Below the pieces are notes generated by a model. That model worked only from the letters and a program-made list of their open reading frames with translations, had not been told where the DNA came from and searched no databases. Below, in pieces: positions 10,752 to 19,924 of a stretch of 64,000 nt of DNA; the first letter of the stretch is position 1; every line of letters begins with the position of its first letter. This stretch comes from JAWRCU01 sp033542235. GTDB lineage: Bacteria > Pseudomonadota > Alphaproteobacteria > Rhizobiales > Rhizobiaceae. The translations under genes and the position numbers were made by a program. The stretch covers positions 1-64,000 of the forward strand of contig NZ_JAWRCU010000020.1 in assembly GCF_033542235.1 (NCBI RefSeq). The letters are read 5' to 3'.

Positions 10752-12017
10752 CTACTTCAGCCGCGAGAAGGAGTCGTTCAGCTCGGCATCGGCCTGCTTG
10801 CAGCCGTCGGCGATCGACATCTCGCCGGCCATCATGGCGGTGTAGTAGCGGATGAAGATCTTCTCCACTTCCTGGAAGTTGGCCGGCGAGGGCACCGCCT
10901 TGGTGTGCGGCAGCGTCTGGTAATAGAGCGCTGCACTTGGCGGGAAGGAGAGGAACGCCTGTGTCTCGGCAGCCGACTTGCGGCCCGGCACGCCGCCGCC
11001 CTTCTCGCCTTCTTCCTTCTGCGTCTCCTCGCTGGTGAGTTCCAGCACCAGGGCCTTGGCAAGATCCGGCTGCTCGCTCTTCTTGGAGATCGCATAGCCG
11101 CCGAAGCCGATGACGGTCGTGTCGTTCATCTTCTTCGGCGGGATGGCTACGTCCAGGTTGACGCCGTTGTTCTTGGCGCCCTGCACGATCCAGTGGCCAC
11201 GACTGATCATTGCCACCTGGCCGCCAAAGAACTGGTTGTCCATGGTCTCCTTGCCAGGGATCGGGGAGACGCCGTCGACATGGATGAGGTCGTAGAGAAA
11301 CCGCAGGCTCTCAGCGACCTTCGGATCGAGCATGTTCGACGCGGTCCAGTCGTCGTTGAGCACGCCGGTCCCATTGGAGAAGAACCAGGGCTGCACGAAG
11401 AAGTTCTGGTTCGGTACCTCGTAGCCGAATTGGGTGACGTTGCCGGCGCTGTCCTTGACGGTGAGCGCCTTCGCCACCTGGCGGAAGTCGTCCCAGGTCC
11501 AGCCCTGCTTGGGGTAGGGAACGCCGGCCTTGTCGAAGAGGTCGCGGTTGTAGTTGATCATGATGTTGTTCCAGCCGATCGGAACGTAGTGGACCTCACC
11601 TTTGTAGGAAGCCTGCTCGAAGAGGCTCGGCGCGAAGTCCGAGAAGCCGGGGTTGGCCTTGATGAAATCCCGCAGGTCGAGCCAGAGGCCGCGCGACGAG
11701 AAGGCATGGAAGGTCTCGATCGCCGTGCCATAGACGTCTGCGGCGGTGCCGGCGTTGAACTCGCCGAGTACCTTCGTCACATAATCTCCCCATCCGGTGC
11801 TGATCGGGTCGATCGAGATGTCGACGTTGACGTTCGGGTATTTCTTGTTGAAGCGGGCGACCGCGTTGGTGATGGCTGAAAGCTCTGCGTCGCTGCCGAA
11901 GCACTGAAGCTTCAGGCTGGCGGTCACATCGGATTGCGCGAAGGCAACCCTGGTCCCCGCACCGGCGGCAAGTGCGGCGGACGACAACAGAAACTTACGC
12001 CGTGACAGTTCGAACAT
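10752..12017 (-). CDS. Sugar ABC transporter substrate-binding protein (family 1), Tat-type signal
   Basis: A 421-residue periplasmic binding protein. The N-terminus has a twin-arginine signature (SRRKFLLSSAALAAGAG) followed by an AFAQ-like cleavage site, suggesting Tat export. The mature part shows the CUT1 binding-protein features FNKKYPNVNVDI and GWTWDDFRQVAKALT. The start at 12017 is supported by a strong ribosome site (AAGGGAGG) just upstream, whereas an upstream in-frame ATG at 12122 would add a basic leader and cross the operators. First gene of the leftward operon, facing the LacI regulator and sharing its operator region. Confidence 0.93.
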   Translation of the reverse strand: MFELSRRKFLLSSAALAAGAGTRVAFAQSDVTASLKLQCFGSDAELSAITNAVARFNKKYPNVNVDISIDPISTGWGDYVTKVLGEFNAGTAADVYGTAIETFHAFSSRGLWLDLRDFIKANPGFSDFAPSLFEQASYKGEVHYVPIGWNNIMINYNRDLFDKAGVPYPKQGWTWDDFRQVAKALTVKDSAGNVTQFGYEVPNQNFFVQPWFFSNGTGVLNDDWTASNMLDPKVAESLRFLYDLIHVDGVSPIPGKETMDNQFFGGQVAMISRGHWIVQGAKNNGVNLDVAIPPKKMNDTTVIGFGGYAISKKSEQPDLAKALVLELTSEETQKEEGEKGGGVPGRKSAAETQAFLSFPPSAALYYQTLPHTKAVPSPANFQEVEKIFIRYYTAMMAGEMSIADGCKQADAELNDSFSRLK

Positions 12018-12064
12018 CTGATATCCTCCCTTGCGTTCTCCCAACGCGCTGTCGGTCGCTCGAT

Positions 12065-12076
12065 CGAAACGTTTCG
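12065..12076. promoter_or_regulatory. LacI-type operator, site 1
   Basis: Perfect palindrome CGAAACGTTTCG, 48 bases upstream of the binding-protein start. Central CG and AAACGTTT match the consensus of LacI/GalR-family sites. Nearest to the leftward sugar operon. Confidence 0.8.
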
Positions 12077-12139
12077 TCTGTCGGTCAAACCCAATCCGCG
12101 GCGCCACCTCCCGGACATCCACGGATTCAGCTGTCTATT

Positions 12140-12151
12140 CGAAACGTTTGT
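12140..12151. promoter_or_regulatory. LacI-type operator, site 2
   Basis: CGAAACGTTTGT, ten of twelve positions as in sites 1 and 3. Only five bases separate it from site 3. Confidence 0.7.
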
Positions 12152-12156
12152 CTATA

Positions 12157-12168
12157 CGAAACGTTTCG
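12157..12168. promoter_or_regulatory. LacI-type operator, site 3
   Basis: Perfect palindrome CGAAACGTTTCG, 39 bases upstream of the divergent regulator's ATG, so probably an autoregulatory site. Sites 1 and 3 are 92 bases apart centre to centre, a spacing that would allow looping by a dimer-of-dimers. Confidence 0.8.
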
Positions 12169-12207
12169 ACTAAAGCAAATCAAAGGGGTTTTGACAAGGG
12201 ACGCGGC

Positions 12208-13215
12208 ATGGCCACCATCAAGGACGTCGCAAGACATGCCGGCGTGGCGATCTCGACCGTATCGGCAGTCCTCAATCGCTCGGCGCCGGTCAGCGAGCAG
12301 GCGGTCGAGAAAGTCGCCAAGGCGATTGCCGCCGTGGGCTACGTCCCGCATGGCGCGGCACGCAGCCTGAGGAGCGGCAACTCGCAGTTGATCGGCCTCG
12401 TCGTGCCCAATATCGCCAATCCGCATTTCGCGGCAGTTGCGCGCGAGATCGAGAACATCTGCCTCGCCGCAGGCTACATGTCGGTCGTCTATTCGACAGG
12501 ACAGGACCCGGAGCGGGAGAGTCAGGTATTGAAGATGCTGCGCGTGCAGCGCGTGGCGGGGCTGATCATCATTCCCACGCGTTCCGATGCGGAGCATGGC
12601 GGCCGCCTCGTCGACCAGATCGGTGTGCCGACCGTGCTGCTCGACATGTTCGTCGAGGGCCTGCCTTATCACGTGATCAAGACCGACAATATCGAAGCGG
12701 GTCGCCTGGCCACCGATCATCTTCTCGAACTCGGCCATCGCAGGATTGGCATCATCGCCGGAATTCCCGGGTTGGCGACCAGCGACGACCGTCTCGCGGG
12801 TTATCGGAAGGCATATGCCGAGCATGGCATTTCCCCTGAGCCGAGCCTCGAGGTCGCCGGCAATTTCGACCAGGCCGAGGCGCATGACCGGGCGATCGAA
12901 TTGCTGCAGCGGCCCGACCGGCCGACGGCAATCGTCACCATCTCCAACATGATGACACTCGGCCTCCTGTTTGCGGTGCGCGAGCTCAGGATGAAGGTAC
13001 CGGAGGAGCTTTCGATCGTCGGCATCGACGATTTGGAAATAGCGGGAGTGCTGGACCCCGCGCCGACAGTTGTCGTCACGCCGATCCTGGCGATGTCGCG
13101 CCGCGCGATCGAGATGCTTTTGAAGCAGATCGCGCATAAGCAGGCTGCGACGGGCGGATGGGAAATCCATCAGCCTTACCTGCTTGTCCGCGACTCCACA
13201 CGGGCGCTGGATTGA
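12208..13215 (+). CDS. LacI-family transcriptional regulator
   Basis: A 335-residue repressor. The HTH occupies residues 1-25 (ATIKDVARHAGVAISTVSAV), the hinge helix with GYVPHGAARSLRSG follows at about 48-60, then a sugar-binding periplasmic-type domain from IGLVVPNIANPHF. The open frame extends upstream through the operators, but the HTH only fits with the ATG at 12208. It diverges from the GH116 sugar operon and three CGAAACGTTTCG-type sites lie between them, so it very likely represses that operon and itself until the imported sugar binds. Confidence 0.93.
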   Translation: MATIKDVARHAGVAISTVSAVLNRSAPVSEQAVEKVAKAIAAVGYVPHGAARSLRSGNSQLIGLVVPNIANPHFAAVAREIENICLAAGYMSVVYSTGQDPERESQVLKMLRVQRVAGLIIIPTRSDAEHGGRLVDQIGVPTVLLDMFVEGLPYHVIKTDNIEAGRLATDHLLELGHRRIGIIAGIPGLATSDDRLAGYRKAYAEHGISPEPSLEVAGNFDQAEAHDRAIELLQRPDRPTAIVTISNMMTLGLLFAVRELRMKVPEELSIVGIDDLEIAGVLDPAPTVVVTPILAMSRRAIEMLLKQIAHKQAATGGWEIHQPYLLVRDSTRALD

Positions 13216-13272
13216 GTTCCGGCATTCCCGCAATGCTCTTCATTTCTGCTTGGAGCCTACCGCGTTCAGGTC

Positions 13273-13464
13273 GGCGCCGCCCCTCACCCGTACCCTCTCC
13301 CCGTAAAAACGGGGAGAGGGGGTCCCCAGCGTTGCACCTCGCCCCCTGCTTACACTCGCCCGTTGCTTGCAAAGGAATCTGACAAAACAAGGTGATTGTC
13401 TGCGACGCTGACGTCCCCTCTCCCAGTCATTTACGGGGAGAGGGTACGGGTGAGGGGCGGCGCC
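13273..13464. repeat. Palindromic repeat, family A, copy 3
   Basis: The outer ends GGCGCCGCCCCTCACCC / GGGTGAGGGGCGGCGCC enclose inner CTCTCCCCG hairpins. It occupies most of the 347-base gap between the two lacI-type genes. A possible terminator function for the upstream regulator is inference. Confidence 0.85.
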
Positions 13465-13520
13465 GACCTGAAACCTGAAGGCTTTGGGGGCAGGCCGTTG
13501 ACCTACGATAAACTTTGCTG

Positions 13521-13541
13521 ATACGTATTACTAGTACGTAT
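13521..13541. promoter_or_regulatory. Inverted repeat, probable operator of the second LacI regulator
   Basis: ATACGTA at 13521-13527 and its exact complement TACGTAT at 13535-13541 are separated by seven bases. The site ends 21 bases upstream of the regulator's GTG and differs from the CGAAACGTTTCG sites of the first regulator, so the two systems are likely insulated from each other. Confidence 0.55.
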
Positions 13542-13562
13542 AAGTGACGCAGGATCAGGCTT

Positions 13563-14558
13563 GTGAGAGCTACGCAAAAGGATGTGGCGCGTGCGGCAGG
13601 GGTGTCCCAGGCCACCGTCTCCATGGTCCTGAGCGGCGGCGCACCCGCCATACCGGCCGAGACCTGGGAGCGCATTACGAAGGCGGCACGTGAGCTCGGC
13701 TACGTGCCCAACCGCGCCGCGCAGGCGCTGCGAACCAACCGGACGATGACGATCGCCTGCATCGTGCCCGATATCACCAACCCGTTCTATCCCGCGTTGA
13801 TCCGTGGCATCCAATCGGTGACGGATGCGATCAGCTACGACGTGGTCTCAGTCAACACCGACGGCAGCCCGGAGCGAGAGCGGCATTTCCTCGACTGGTT
13901 CCGGCAGGGCCGTGTGGATGGCGTGATCGGTGTCTTCTTCACGCTGCGGGCGAAGGACTTCAAGCCGCTGGTGGATGCCGGCATGCCGGTCGTGCGGGTC
14001 GAATCCTCCAAGAAGCGGGGCGGCGACATCGCTATCGACGACATCTATGTCGACAGCCGGGCTGCGGCATGCAAGGTCACGAAGTATCTCATCGGCCGCG
14101 GGCACCAGCGCATCGCCATGGTCGCGGGCCGCGGCGGCCCGCAGGGCGTGCGCATCGAAGGATATCGCGAAGCGCTGGCCGAGGCGGGCATCGAGCCGCA
14201 TGTGGTGGTCGACGAGGAATTCTCGGAGGTGGGTGGCACGCGCGCTGCCCAGACTATCCTTGCCGGGGGCTACCGGCCGACGGCGATCTTCGCCGCCAAC
14301 GACCTGATGGCAATCGGCGTGATGCAGGCGCTCAGGGAGCGCGGCATCGAGATTCCGCGTGAGGTCGCAGTCGTCGGTTTCGACGACATCTCCGCGGCGC
14401 GGCTGGTCACGCCGCCGCTGACAACCGTAGCGCAGTTCCAGGACAGGATGGGCGCCCGCGCCGCGGAAATCCTGCTCGCAAGGCTGAAGGGCAATTCACC
14501 CTCTTTCGGCACGACCGAAGAGATGCCGTTCAGTCTGATCGAGCGCGGATCGACATGA
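13563..14558 (+). CDS. LacI-family transcriptional regulator
   Basis: A 331-residue repressor starting with GTG behind AGGA. The HTH is at residues 3-24 (ATQKDVARAAGVSQATVSMV), the hinge LGYVPNRAAQALRTN follows, then a type 1 periplasmic-fold effector domain with ACIVPDITNPFYP and GFDDISAARLVTPPLTTV. It reads into the binding-protein gene of the second sugar importer only 43 bases later, so it is probably the local regulator of the 14602-19924 operon. The effector is unknown but expected to be a saccharide. Confidence 0.93.
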   Translation: MRATQKDVARAAGVSQATVSMVLSGGAPAIPAETWERITKAARELGYVPNRAAQALRTNRTMTIACIVPDITNPFYPALIRGIQSVTDAISYDVVSVNTDGSPERERHFLDWFRQGRVDGVIGVFFTLRAKDFKPLVDAGMPVVRVESSKKRGGDIAIDDIYVDSRAAACKVTKYLIGRGHQRIAMVAGRGGPQGVRIEGYREALAEAGIEPHVVVDEEFSEVGGTRAAQTILAGGYRPTAIFAANDLMAIGVMQALRERGIEIPREVAVVGFDDISAARLVTPPLTTVAQFQDRMGARAAEILLARLKGNSPSFGTTEEMPFSLIERGST

Positions 14559-14601
14559 GCAGAATGAAGCAAAGAACAAAGTGAAGTTGGGAGGTAGTGC
14601 C

Positions 14602-15927
14602 ATGCATAGACGTGAATTCATCATGACCGGGCTCGCCGTGATTGGCGCGCCCTTGCTGTCGGGCACCGTTCGCGCCGCGGACAAGAAGCCAATCACCTGG
14701 TGGTACGAGACCGCGGCGCCGGAGAACCAGCAGAACCTGCAGGATCTGCTGGTCAAGGTCTTCAACGAGGCCCATCCGGACGACGAGCTGTCGATCGATT
14801 TCCGCGGCCAGGAGCTCGACAAGCAGCTGCGCGTTGCCATGCTGTCGGGCAGCGGCCCCGATGTCGTCTACACCGCCGGGCCGAGCTATGTCGCAGCCAT
14901 GGCGCAAGCCGGACAACTGCTCCCGCTGGACGACTATGCGCAGAAGCTCGGCTGGAACGATCGCCTCCTGCCGGTCTTCATCGAGCTCGGCAAATATAAC
15001 GGCAAGCTCTATGCGCTGCCCAAGACCTATGAAACGCTGGGCCTTTTCTACAACAAGTCGCTGTTCGCCAAGGAAGGCTGGACGCCGCCCACGAGCATCG
15101 CCGAGTTGGAGACGCTCGCCGACGCAATGCTCGCCAAGGGCCTGGTGCCGTTCGCCGCCGGCAACGCCGATTGGCGTCCGACCAATGAGCATTACGTGTC
15201 GATCGTGTTCAATTCCGTCGGCGGGCCGGACAATGTCTACAAGGCGCTGAAGGGCGAGATTCCGTGGACTGCGGATCCGTTCGTGAAGGCGATCGATTCG
15301 CTCAACAAATGGTGGCAAAAGGGCTATTTCGGCGCCAACTACTTCTCGCTGACCGGCGAGCAGGCCTTCGCGCAGGTGGCGACCGGTCAGGCCGGCATGG
15401 CGCCGACCGGCACCTGGAACTTCCAGAACGTGCCGCGCTATTTCCCGCAGAACAATGCCGACCCCGGCTTCGTCGGCTTTCCGTCCGATGCGGCCGTCGG
15501 CGCGCCAGTCTATGCCCTCGGCATCGGCTCGACCTTCTCTATTGCTGCGACCTCAGAGAACCCTGACGGTGCGGCAAACGTGATCGACTACATCTTCTCC
15601 GATAAATTCTACGGCGACATGAACTCGGTCTGGCAGGGCGAGTGGAACATGCCGCTGCACGACCTTTCCAAGGTGAAGATGTCACCCGACGTGCTGCCGC
15701 TTTACACCGATACGATGAAGGCGCTCGCCGCGGCGGTGAATGCCGGGCAATACGGCTATACGACATGGACCTTCCTGCCGCCGGCGACCGATACCTATCT
15801 GGTGAGCGGCATGGAGGAAGTCTGGTTGAACAAGATCACCTCCGCTCAGTTCCTCGACAAGCTCGACCAGACCTTCAAGCAGGAGCAGGGCGAGGGCAAG
15901 GTGCCGGCGGTTCCGGCGCGCGCGTGA
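14602..15927 (+). CDS. Sugar ABC transporter substrate-binding protein (family 1)
   Basis: A 441-residue exported binding protein. The start at 14602 has the ribosome site GGGAGG nine bases upstream. The signal HRREFIMTGLAVIGAPLL contains RR-x-F and may use Tat. The mature region shows ITWWYETAAPENQQ and the conserved ALPKTYETLGLFYNKSLF typical of CUT1 binding proteins. It is followed by two permeases and an ADP-ribosylglycohydrolase-family gene; no ATPase gene is present in this operon. Confidence 0.93.
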   Translation: MHRREFIMTGLAVIGAPLLSGTVRAADKKPITWWYETAAPENQQNLQDLLVKVFNEAHPDDELSIDFRGQELDKQLRVAMLSGSGPDVVYTAGPSYVAAMAQAGQLLPLDDYAQKLGWNDRLLPVFIELGKYNGKLYALPKTYETLGLFYNKSLFAKEGWTPPTSIAELETLADAMLAKGLVPFAAGNADWRPTNEHYVSIVFNSVGGPDNVYKALKGEIPWTADPFVKAIDSLNKWWQKGYFGANYFSLTGEQAFAQVATGQAGMAPTGTWNFQNVPRYFPQNNADPGFVGFPSDAAVGAPVYALGIGSTFSIAATSENPDGAANVIDYIFSDKFYGDMNSVWQGEWNMPLHDLSKVKMSPDVLPLYTDTMKALAAAVNAGQYGYTTWTFLPPATDTYLVSGMEEVWLNKITSAQFLDKLDQTFKQEQGEGKVPAVPARA

Positions 15928-16099
15928 GCCCTTGCGCGGCTATGTCCGGCTATCGCAATGCCGACGCATGCTGAGCGTCCTCCCAGGGGTGACGGTCGGG
16001 CGGCTTGTGCCGCCCGGCCGTCACCGTGATTTCGAGCTCGCCTCATGATTGATCTCGGGCTCTGAGCGAAGAGCCTCGCCGAAACCACCGGAGATCTCG

Positions 16100-16945
16100 A
16101 TGCACCGGCTGTATCTGGTCCCGACATTGCTCATCAATGTCGTTATCATCCTCATCCCGGCGCTGCTCACCGTGGCGCTGGCCTTCTTCCGCTGGGACGG
16201 CATCTCGACGCCTACCTTCATCGGGCTCGGCAATTTCGAGGCTCTGTTCGCCGACCGTGTGTTCTGGACTGCGCTCACCAACAATCTCATCTGGACCGTG
16301 ATCTTCCTCACGGTGCCGATCGGCATGGGGCTGCTTGCCGCGGCCATGCTGCTCGTCGCGCGGCGGGGCAGCACCTTTTTCCAGGTCATCTATTTCCTGC
16401 CGGTGGTCATCGCGACGGCCATCACCGCGCGTGTGTGGCAAGGGATGATTTATTCGCCGGTCACCGGGATCTTCGGCCTGCTCGACCGTTTCGGCATCAA
16501 GCTCGCCAACCCGCTCGCCCAGACTTCGGCCGCGCTCTACGGCGTCGCGGTCGTCGACCTCTGGCACTGGTGGGGATTTCTGTGCGTCATCTTCTTTGCT
16601 GCCCTGCGGCAGGTGCCGCAGGAGCAGATCGAGGCGGCGCGGCTCGAGGGCGCCAGCTTCTTCCAGATGATGCGCTACGTGCTTTTGCCGGGCATCAAGC
16701 CGACCATCACCTTGATGATGGTGATGACCGTCATCTGGTCGTTCCTGGTTTTCGACTTCGTCTATATCCTGACCCAAGGCGGACCGGCATTCTCGAGCGA
16801 GGTGCTGTCGACCATGGCCTACCGCAACGCCTTCTACGACCTGAATGTCGGGCAGGCCGCGGCAGTAGCGCTCGTCATCAGCCTGATCGGCCTCGTCGCC
16901 ACCTTCTTCTATATCCGCCTGCAGGCGCAGGAGTATGCGGAATGA
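16100..16945 (+). CDS. Sugar ABC transporter permease (MalF type)
   Basis: A 281-residue membrane permease. Six membrane segments are suggested by hydrophobic blocks from YLVPTLLINVVIILIPALL onward, and the EAA loop reads EAARLEGASFFQMMRYVLLP. The ATG at 16100 follows a GGAG motif; a TTG at 16049 would add 17 residues that do not look like the family. It overlaps the next permease gene by four bases. Substrate unknown. Confidence 0.92.
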   Translation: MHRLYLVPTLLINVVIILIPALLTVALAFFRWDGISTPTFIGLGNFEALFADRVFWTALTNNLIWTVIFLTVPIGMGLLAAAMLLVARRGSTFFQVIYFLPVVIATAITARVWQGMIYSPVTGIFGLLDRFGIKLANPLAQTSAALYGVAVVDLWHWWGFLCVIFFAALRQVPQEQIEAARLEGASFFQMMRYVLLPGIKPTITLMMVMTVIWSFLVFDFVYILTQGGPAFSSEVLSTMAYRNAFYDLNVGQAAAVALVISLIGLVATFFYIRLQAQEYAE

Positions 16946-17790
16946 GGCTGGTCGAGAGGAGGTTGGTCGAAAGCACGGCGACGCTCACCATCACCTATGT
17001 CGTGCTCGCCGTCGCGGTATTCGTAGCTCTTTTCCCGATCGCGCTGCTCGTGCTGAACTCGTTGAAGCCGGCGGCGGCAATCGTCCAGAACCCCCTCTCG
17101 CTACCCGAAACGATACGCTGGGACAATTTCTCTCGCGCCTGGAAGGACGCGCGGTTCGGCCAGACCTTCCTCAATTCGGCGCTCCTAACGGCGCTCACCA
17201 TCGTGCTTGTCTGCTCCACGGCATCACTCACCGCCTATGTGCTCGCCCGCCACAAGGTAAAGAGCTGGAAGATCGTGACTTTCTACCTGCTGGCCACAAC
17301 CACGGCACCCATCCAGCTCTTCCTGTTTCCGCTCTATTTCGGCTTCGCCAGGCTTGGCCTGATCAACAACGTGTTTGCCGTGTCGCTGATCTACACGGCC
17401 ATCTATTCGCCTTTCGCGGTCATGCTGCTCAGGACCTATTTCCTCGCCGTGCCGCGCGAGATCGAGGAAGCCGCGATCGTCGATGGCGCCAGTCACTGGC
17501 AGGTATTCACCAGGGTCATGCTGCCGCTCGTGTCGCCTGGGATCCTGACGGTCGCGCTGATCATAGGCCTCTATTCCTGGAACGAGTTCCTGATCGCCAC
17601 GACCTTCCTCCAGAAAGCCGACCGGCTGACTGCCGTGGTGTCGTTCTTTCTGCTCAGCGGTCAGTACAGCTCGGACTGGGGGGAGATCATGGCCGCCGCG
17701 CTGATCATCGTGCTGCCGGTTGTGGTCCTCTTCGTCGCGCTGCAGCGGCGCTTCATCGAGGGGATCGCGGGCGGCTCGGTCAAAGGCTGA
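16942..17790 (+). CDS. Sugar ABC transporter permease (MalG type)
   Basis: A 282-residue permease whose ATG overlaps the previous stop (ATGA). The N-terminal helix TITYVVLAVAVFVALFPIAL and the EAA loop EEAAIVDGASHWQVFTRVML define the CUT1 MalG family. With the preceding permease it forms the inner-membrane channel. The gap to the following ADP-ribosylglycohydrolase-family gene is 28 bases, so all are probably co-transcribed. Confidence 0.92.
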   Translation: MRLVERRLVESTATLTITYVVLAVAVFVALFPIALLVLNSLKPAAAIVQNPLSLPETIRWDNFSRAWKDARFGQTFLNSALLTALTIVLVCSTASLTAYVLARHKVKSWKIVTFYLLATTTAPIQLFLFPLYFGFARLGLINNVFAVSLIYTAIYSPFAVMLLRTYFLAVPREIEEAAIVDGASHWQVFTRVMLPLVSPGILTVALIIGLYSWNEFLIATTFLQKADRLTAVVSFFLLSGQYSSDWGEIMAAALIIVLPVVVLFVALQRRFIEGIAGGSVKG

Positions 17791-17818
17791 TTCATCCAGA
17801 AACGCTAGGGAGCAAGAA

Positions 17819-19924
17819 GTGCAGGTTCCGAACGATTATCTCGAACGCGTCTATGCCGGGGTGCTGGGCAAGCTGATCGGCGTCTATCTGGGGCGGCCTT
17901 TCGAAGGCTGGACCTACCAGAAGATCATGGATGAGCTGGGGCCCATAGAATATTTCGTGCATGAGCGGCTCAATCAGCCGCTTGTCGTCACCGACGATGA
18001 CGTGGCGGGCACCTTCACCTTCATCCGGGCTCTCGAGGATTACGGGATCAAGCCCGACCTCAGCGCCGAGGAGATCGGCAAGGCCTGGCTCAACTACATC
18101 GTCGAGCAGCGCTCGATCCTGTGGTGGGGCGGCAATGGCAATTCGACCGAGCATACGGCCTGGCTGAACCTGAAGCGCGGGGTCGCCGCACCTGCGTCGG
18201 GCTCGATCGAGACCAACGGGCAGACGGTCGCCGAGCAGATCGGCGCCCAGATCTTCATCGACGGCTGGGCGCTTGTCGCTCCGCGCCAGCCCGAACTCGC
18301 CGCGCGCCTGGCAAAGGCGGCCGGCAGCGTCAGCCATGACGGCGAAGCCGTGTACGCGGCGATGCTGTGGGCGGCAATGGAGGCCGAGGCCTTTGCCTCT
18401 TCCGACATCGACCACTTGCTCGATACCGGCCTCAAGCAGATCCCCGCCGGCAGCCTGATCTCGAAGCTTATCGCCGATATCCGCGCCTGGCACCGGGAAC
18501 ATCCGGACTGGCGCGACACCCGCAAGCGGATCGAGGAGAAATACGGTTACGACAAATATCCCGGCAACTGCCACGTCGTGCCGAACCACGCTCTGATGGT
18601 GATGGCGGTGCTCTATGCTCCGCAGGACTTCCAGAAGGCGCAGATGATCGTCAACACGTCGGGCTGGGACACCGATTGCAATGCCGGCAATGTCGGCTGC
18701 CTGCTCGGCATCATGAACGGGCTCGCCGCCCTGGACGAGGGGCCGGACTGGCGTGGGCCGATTGCCGATCGGCTGCTGATCTCTTCGGCCGACGGCGGCA
18801 ATTCGATCAATGACGCGGTGCGTACCGCATATTATCTCACCAATGTCGGCCTCCAGCTGGCGGGATCGCAGCAGCTCGAGGCGCCCAAGGGCGGCGCCCA
18901 ATTCCATTTCTCGCTGCCCGGCAGCCGCCAGGGGTTCCGGCCACAGACCGGCCTCGGGCTTTCGAAAGGGCTGAGCGTCGGCAACCAGGAATTCGAGCGC
19001 AGCCGTGCGCTTGCCGTGCATTATGAGGCGCTCGGGCCCGGCCAGGTCGCAGCTGTCACTACGCCGACCTTCTCGCCGCGCGAGATGCTCGACATGCGCA
19101 CTTACGACCTGATGGCGACGCCGCTGGTCTATTCCGGACAGGTGCTGAAGGCTCGCATTGTGGCACCCGCCGGCAACCGGTCGCCGGTCGAGGTCAGGCT
19201 GCGCGTGCGCGTCTATGACGAGCGCGATGAGCTGCGTGATGTGGACGGCGACGCCGTGACGCTCGAGGCCGGCACCGAGACTGTGCTCGAATGGCGCCTT
19301 CCGGAGTTCGGGGGACAGCCTATCGCCGAAATCGGCCTGGCATTCACCGGCACCGGCAAACGCGCCGATGGAACGCTCCTCCTCGACTATCTGCGCTGGG
19401 ACGGCCCGCCGTCGCTGACCTTGCGCAGGCCCCCCGGTGACTGCGACTTCTGGCGCATGGCCTGGGTGAACGGGGCGAGTGTCTTCTCCAAGCGCTTTCC
19501 GCCGAGCTTCCGCATCTCTCAGGATCGCGGTGAAGGCATGATCTCGCACGGCACGCGGCAGTGGACCGATTACGAGGTGACGTCGGACATCGTCATCCAT
19601 CTCGGCAACTATGGCGGCGTGGCGCTGAGGGTGCAGGGCCTGCGCCGCTACTACGGCGTGCGGGTGACGCGCGACGGCAAGCTGCAGATCGTCCGAATCC
19701 GCGATGAGGCGGAGAAGCTGCTCGCCGAAACCGCTCTGCCCCTGAACTTCGAAAGGAAACTGTCGTTCAAGGTCCGTGCCGAGGGTTGCAGCATCTCGGC
19801 AGTCGTCGACGGGATTTCACTGGCGGCCGAGGATCGCAGCGACGAAGCCTTCACCGACGGCGCCATCGGCCTGATCGTCCACGAGGGAGCTCTCTCGACC
19901 GACGCGATAAGCATCACAGGTTGA
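17819..19924 (+). CDS. ADP-ribosylglycohydrolase-family protein with C-terminal beta-rich domain
   Basis: A 701-residue protein starting at a GTG with GGGAG eight bases upstream. Residues about 5-340 carry the paired metal-site motifs of the ADP-ribosylglycohydrolase (DraG/ARH) fold: TDDDVAGTF at 58-66 and GWDTDCNAGNVG at 282-293. Members remove ADP-ribose from proteins or nucleic acids, but the family also occurs in sugar-catabolic loci, where the substrate is unknown. Residues about 480-701 look like concanavalin/LamG-type beta sandwiches, often carbohydrate-binding (GNYGGVALRVQG). No signal peptide. Its place behind a sugar importer suggests action on an imported glycoside; that is inference. 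Confidence 0.82.
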   Translation: MQVPNDYLERVYAGVLGKLIGVYLGRPFEGWTYQKIMDELGPIEYFVHERLNQPLVVTDDDVAGTFTFIRALEDYGIKPDLSAEEIGKAWLNYIVEQRSILWWGGNGNSTEHTAWLNLKRGVAAPASGSIETNGQTVAEQIGAQIFIDGWALVAPRQPELAARLAKAAGSVSHDGEAVYAAMLWAAMEAEAFASSDIDHLLDTGLKQIPAGSLISKLIADIRAWHREHPDWRDTRKRIEEKYGYDKYPGNCHVVPNHALMVMAVLYAPQDFQKAQMIVNTSGWDTDCNAGNVGCLLGIMNGLAALDEGPDWRGPIADRLLISSADGGNSINDAVRTAYYLTNVGLQLAGSQQLEAPKGGAQFHFSLPGSRQGFRPQTGLGLSKGLSVGNQEFERSRALAVHYEALGPGQVAAVTTPTFSPREMLDMRTYDLMATPLVYSGQVLKARIVAPAGNRSPVEVRLRVRVYDERDELRDVDGDAVTLEAGTETVLEWRLPEFGGQPIAEIGLAFTGTGKRADGTLLLDYLRWDGPPSLTLRRPPGDCDFWRMAWVNGASVFSKRFPPSFRISQDRGEGMISHGTRQWTDYEVTSDIVIHLGNYGGVALRVQGLRRYYGVRVTRDGKLQIVRIRDEAEKLLAETALPLNFERKLSFKVRAEGCSISAVVDGISLAAEDRSDEAFTDGAIGLIVHEGALSTDAISITG

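Noticed and set aside
10632..11879. Plus-strand 415-codon frame opposite the binding-protein gene
   Set aside because: Composition is typical of a complementary-strand shadow and it starts inside a palindromic repeat.
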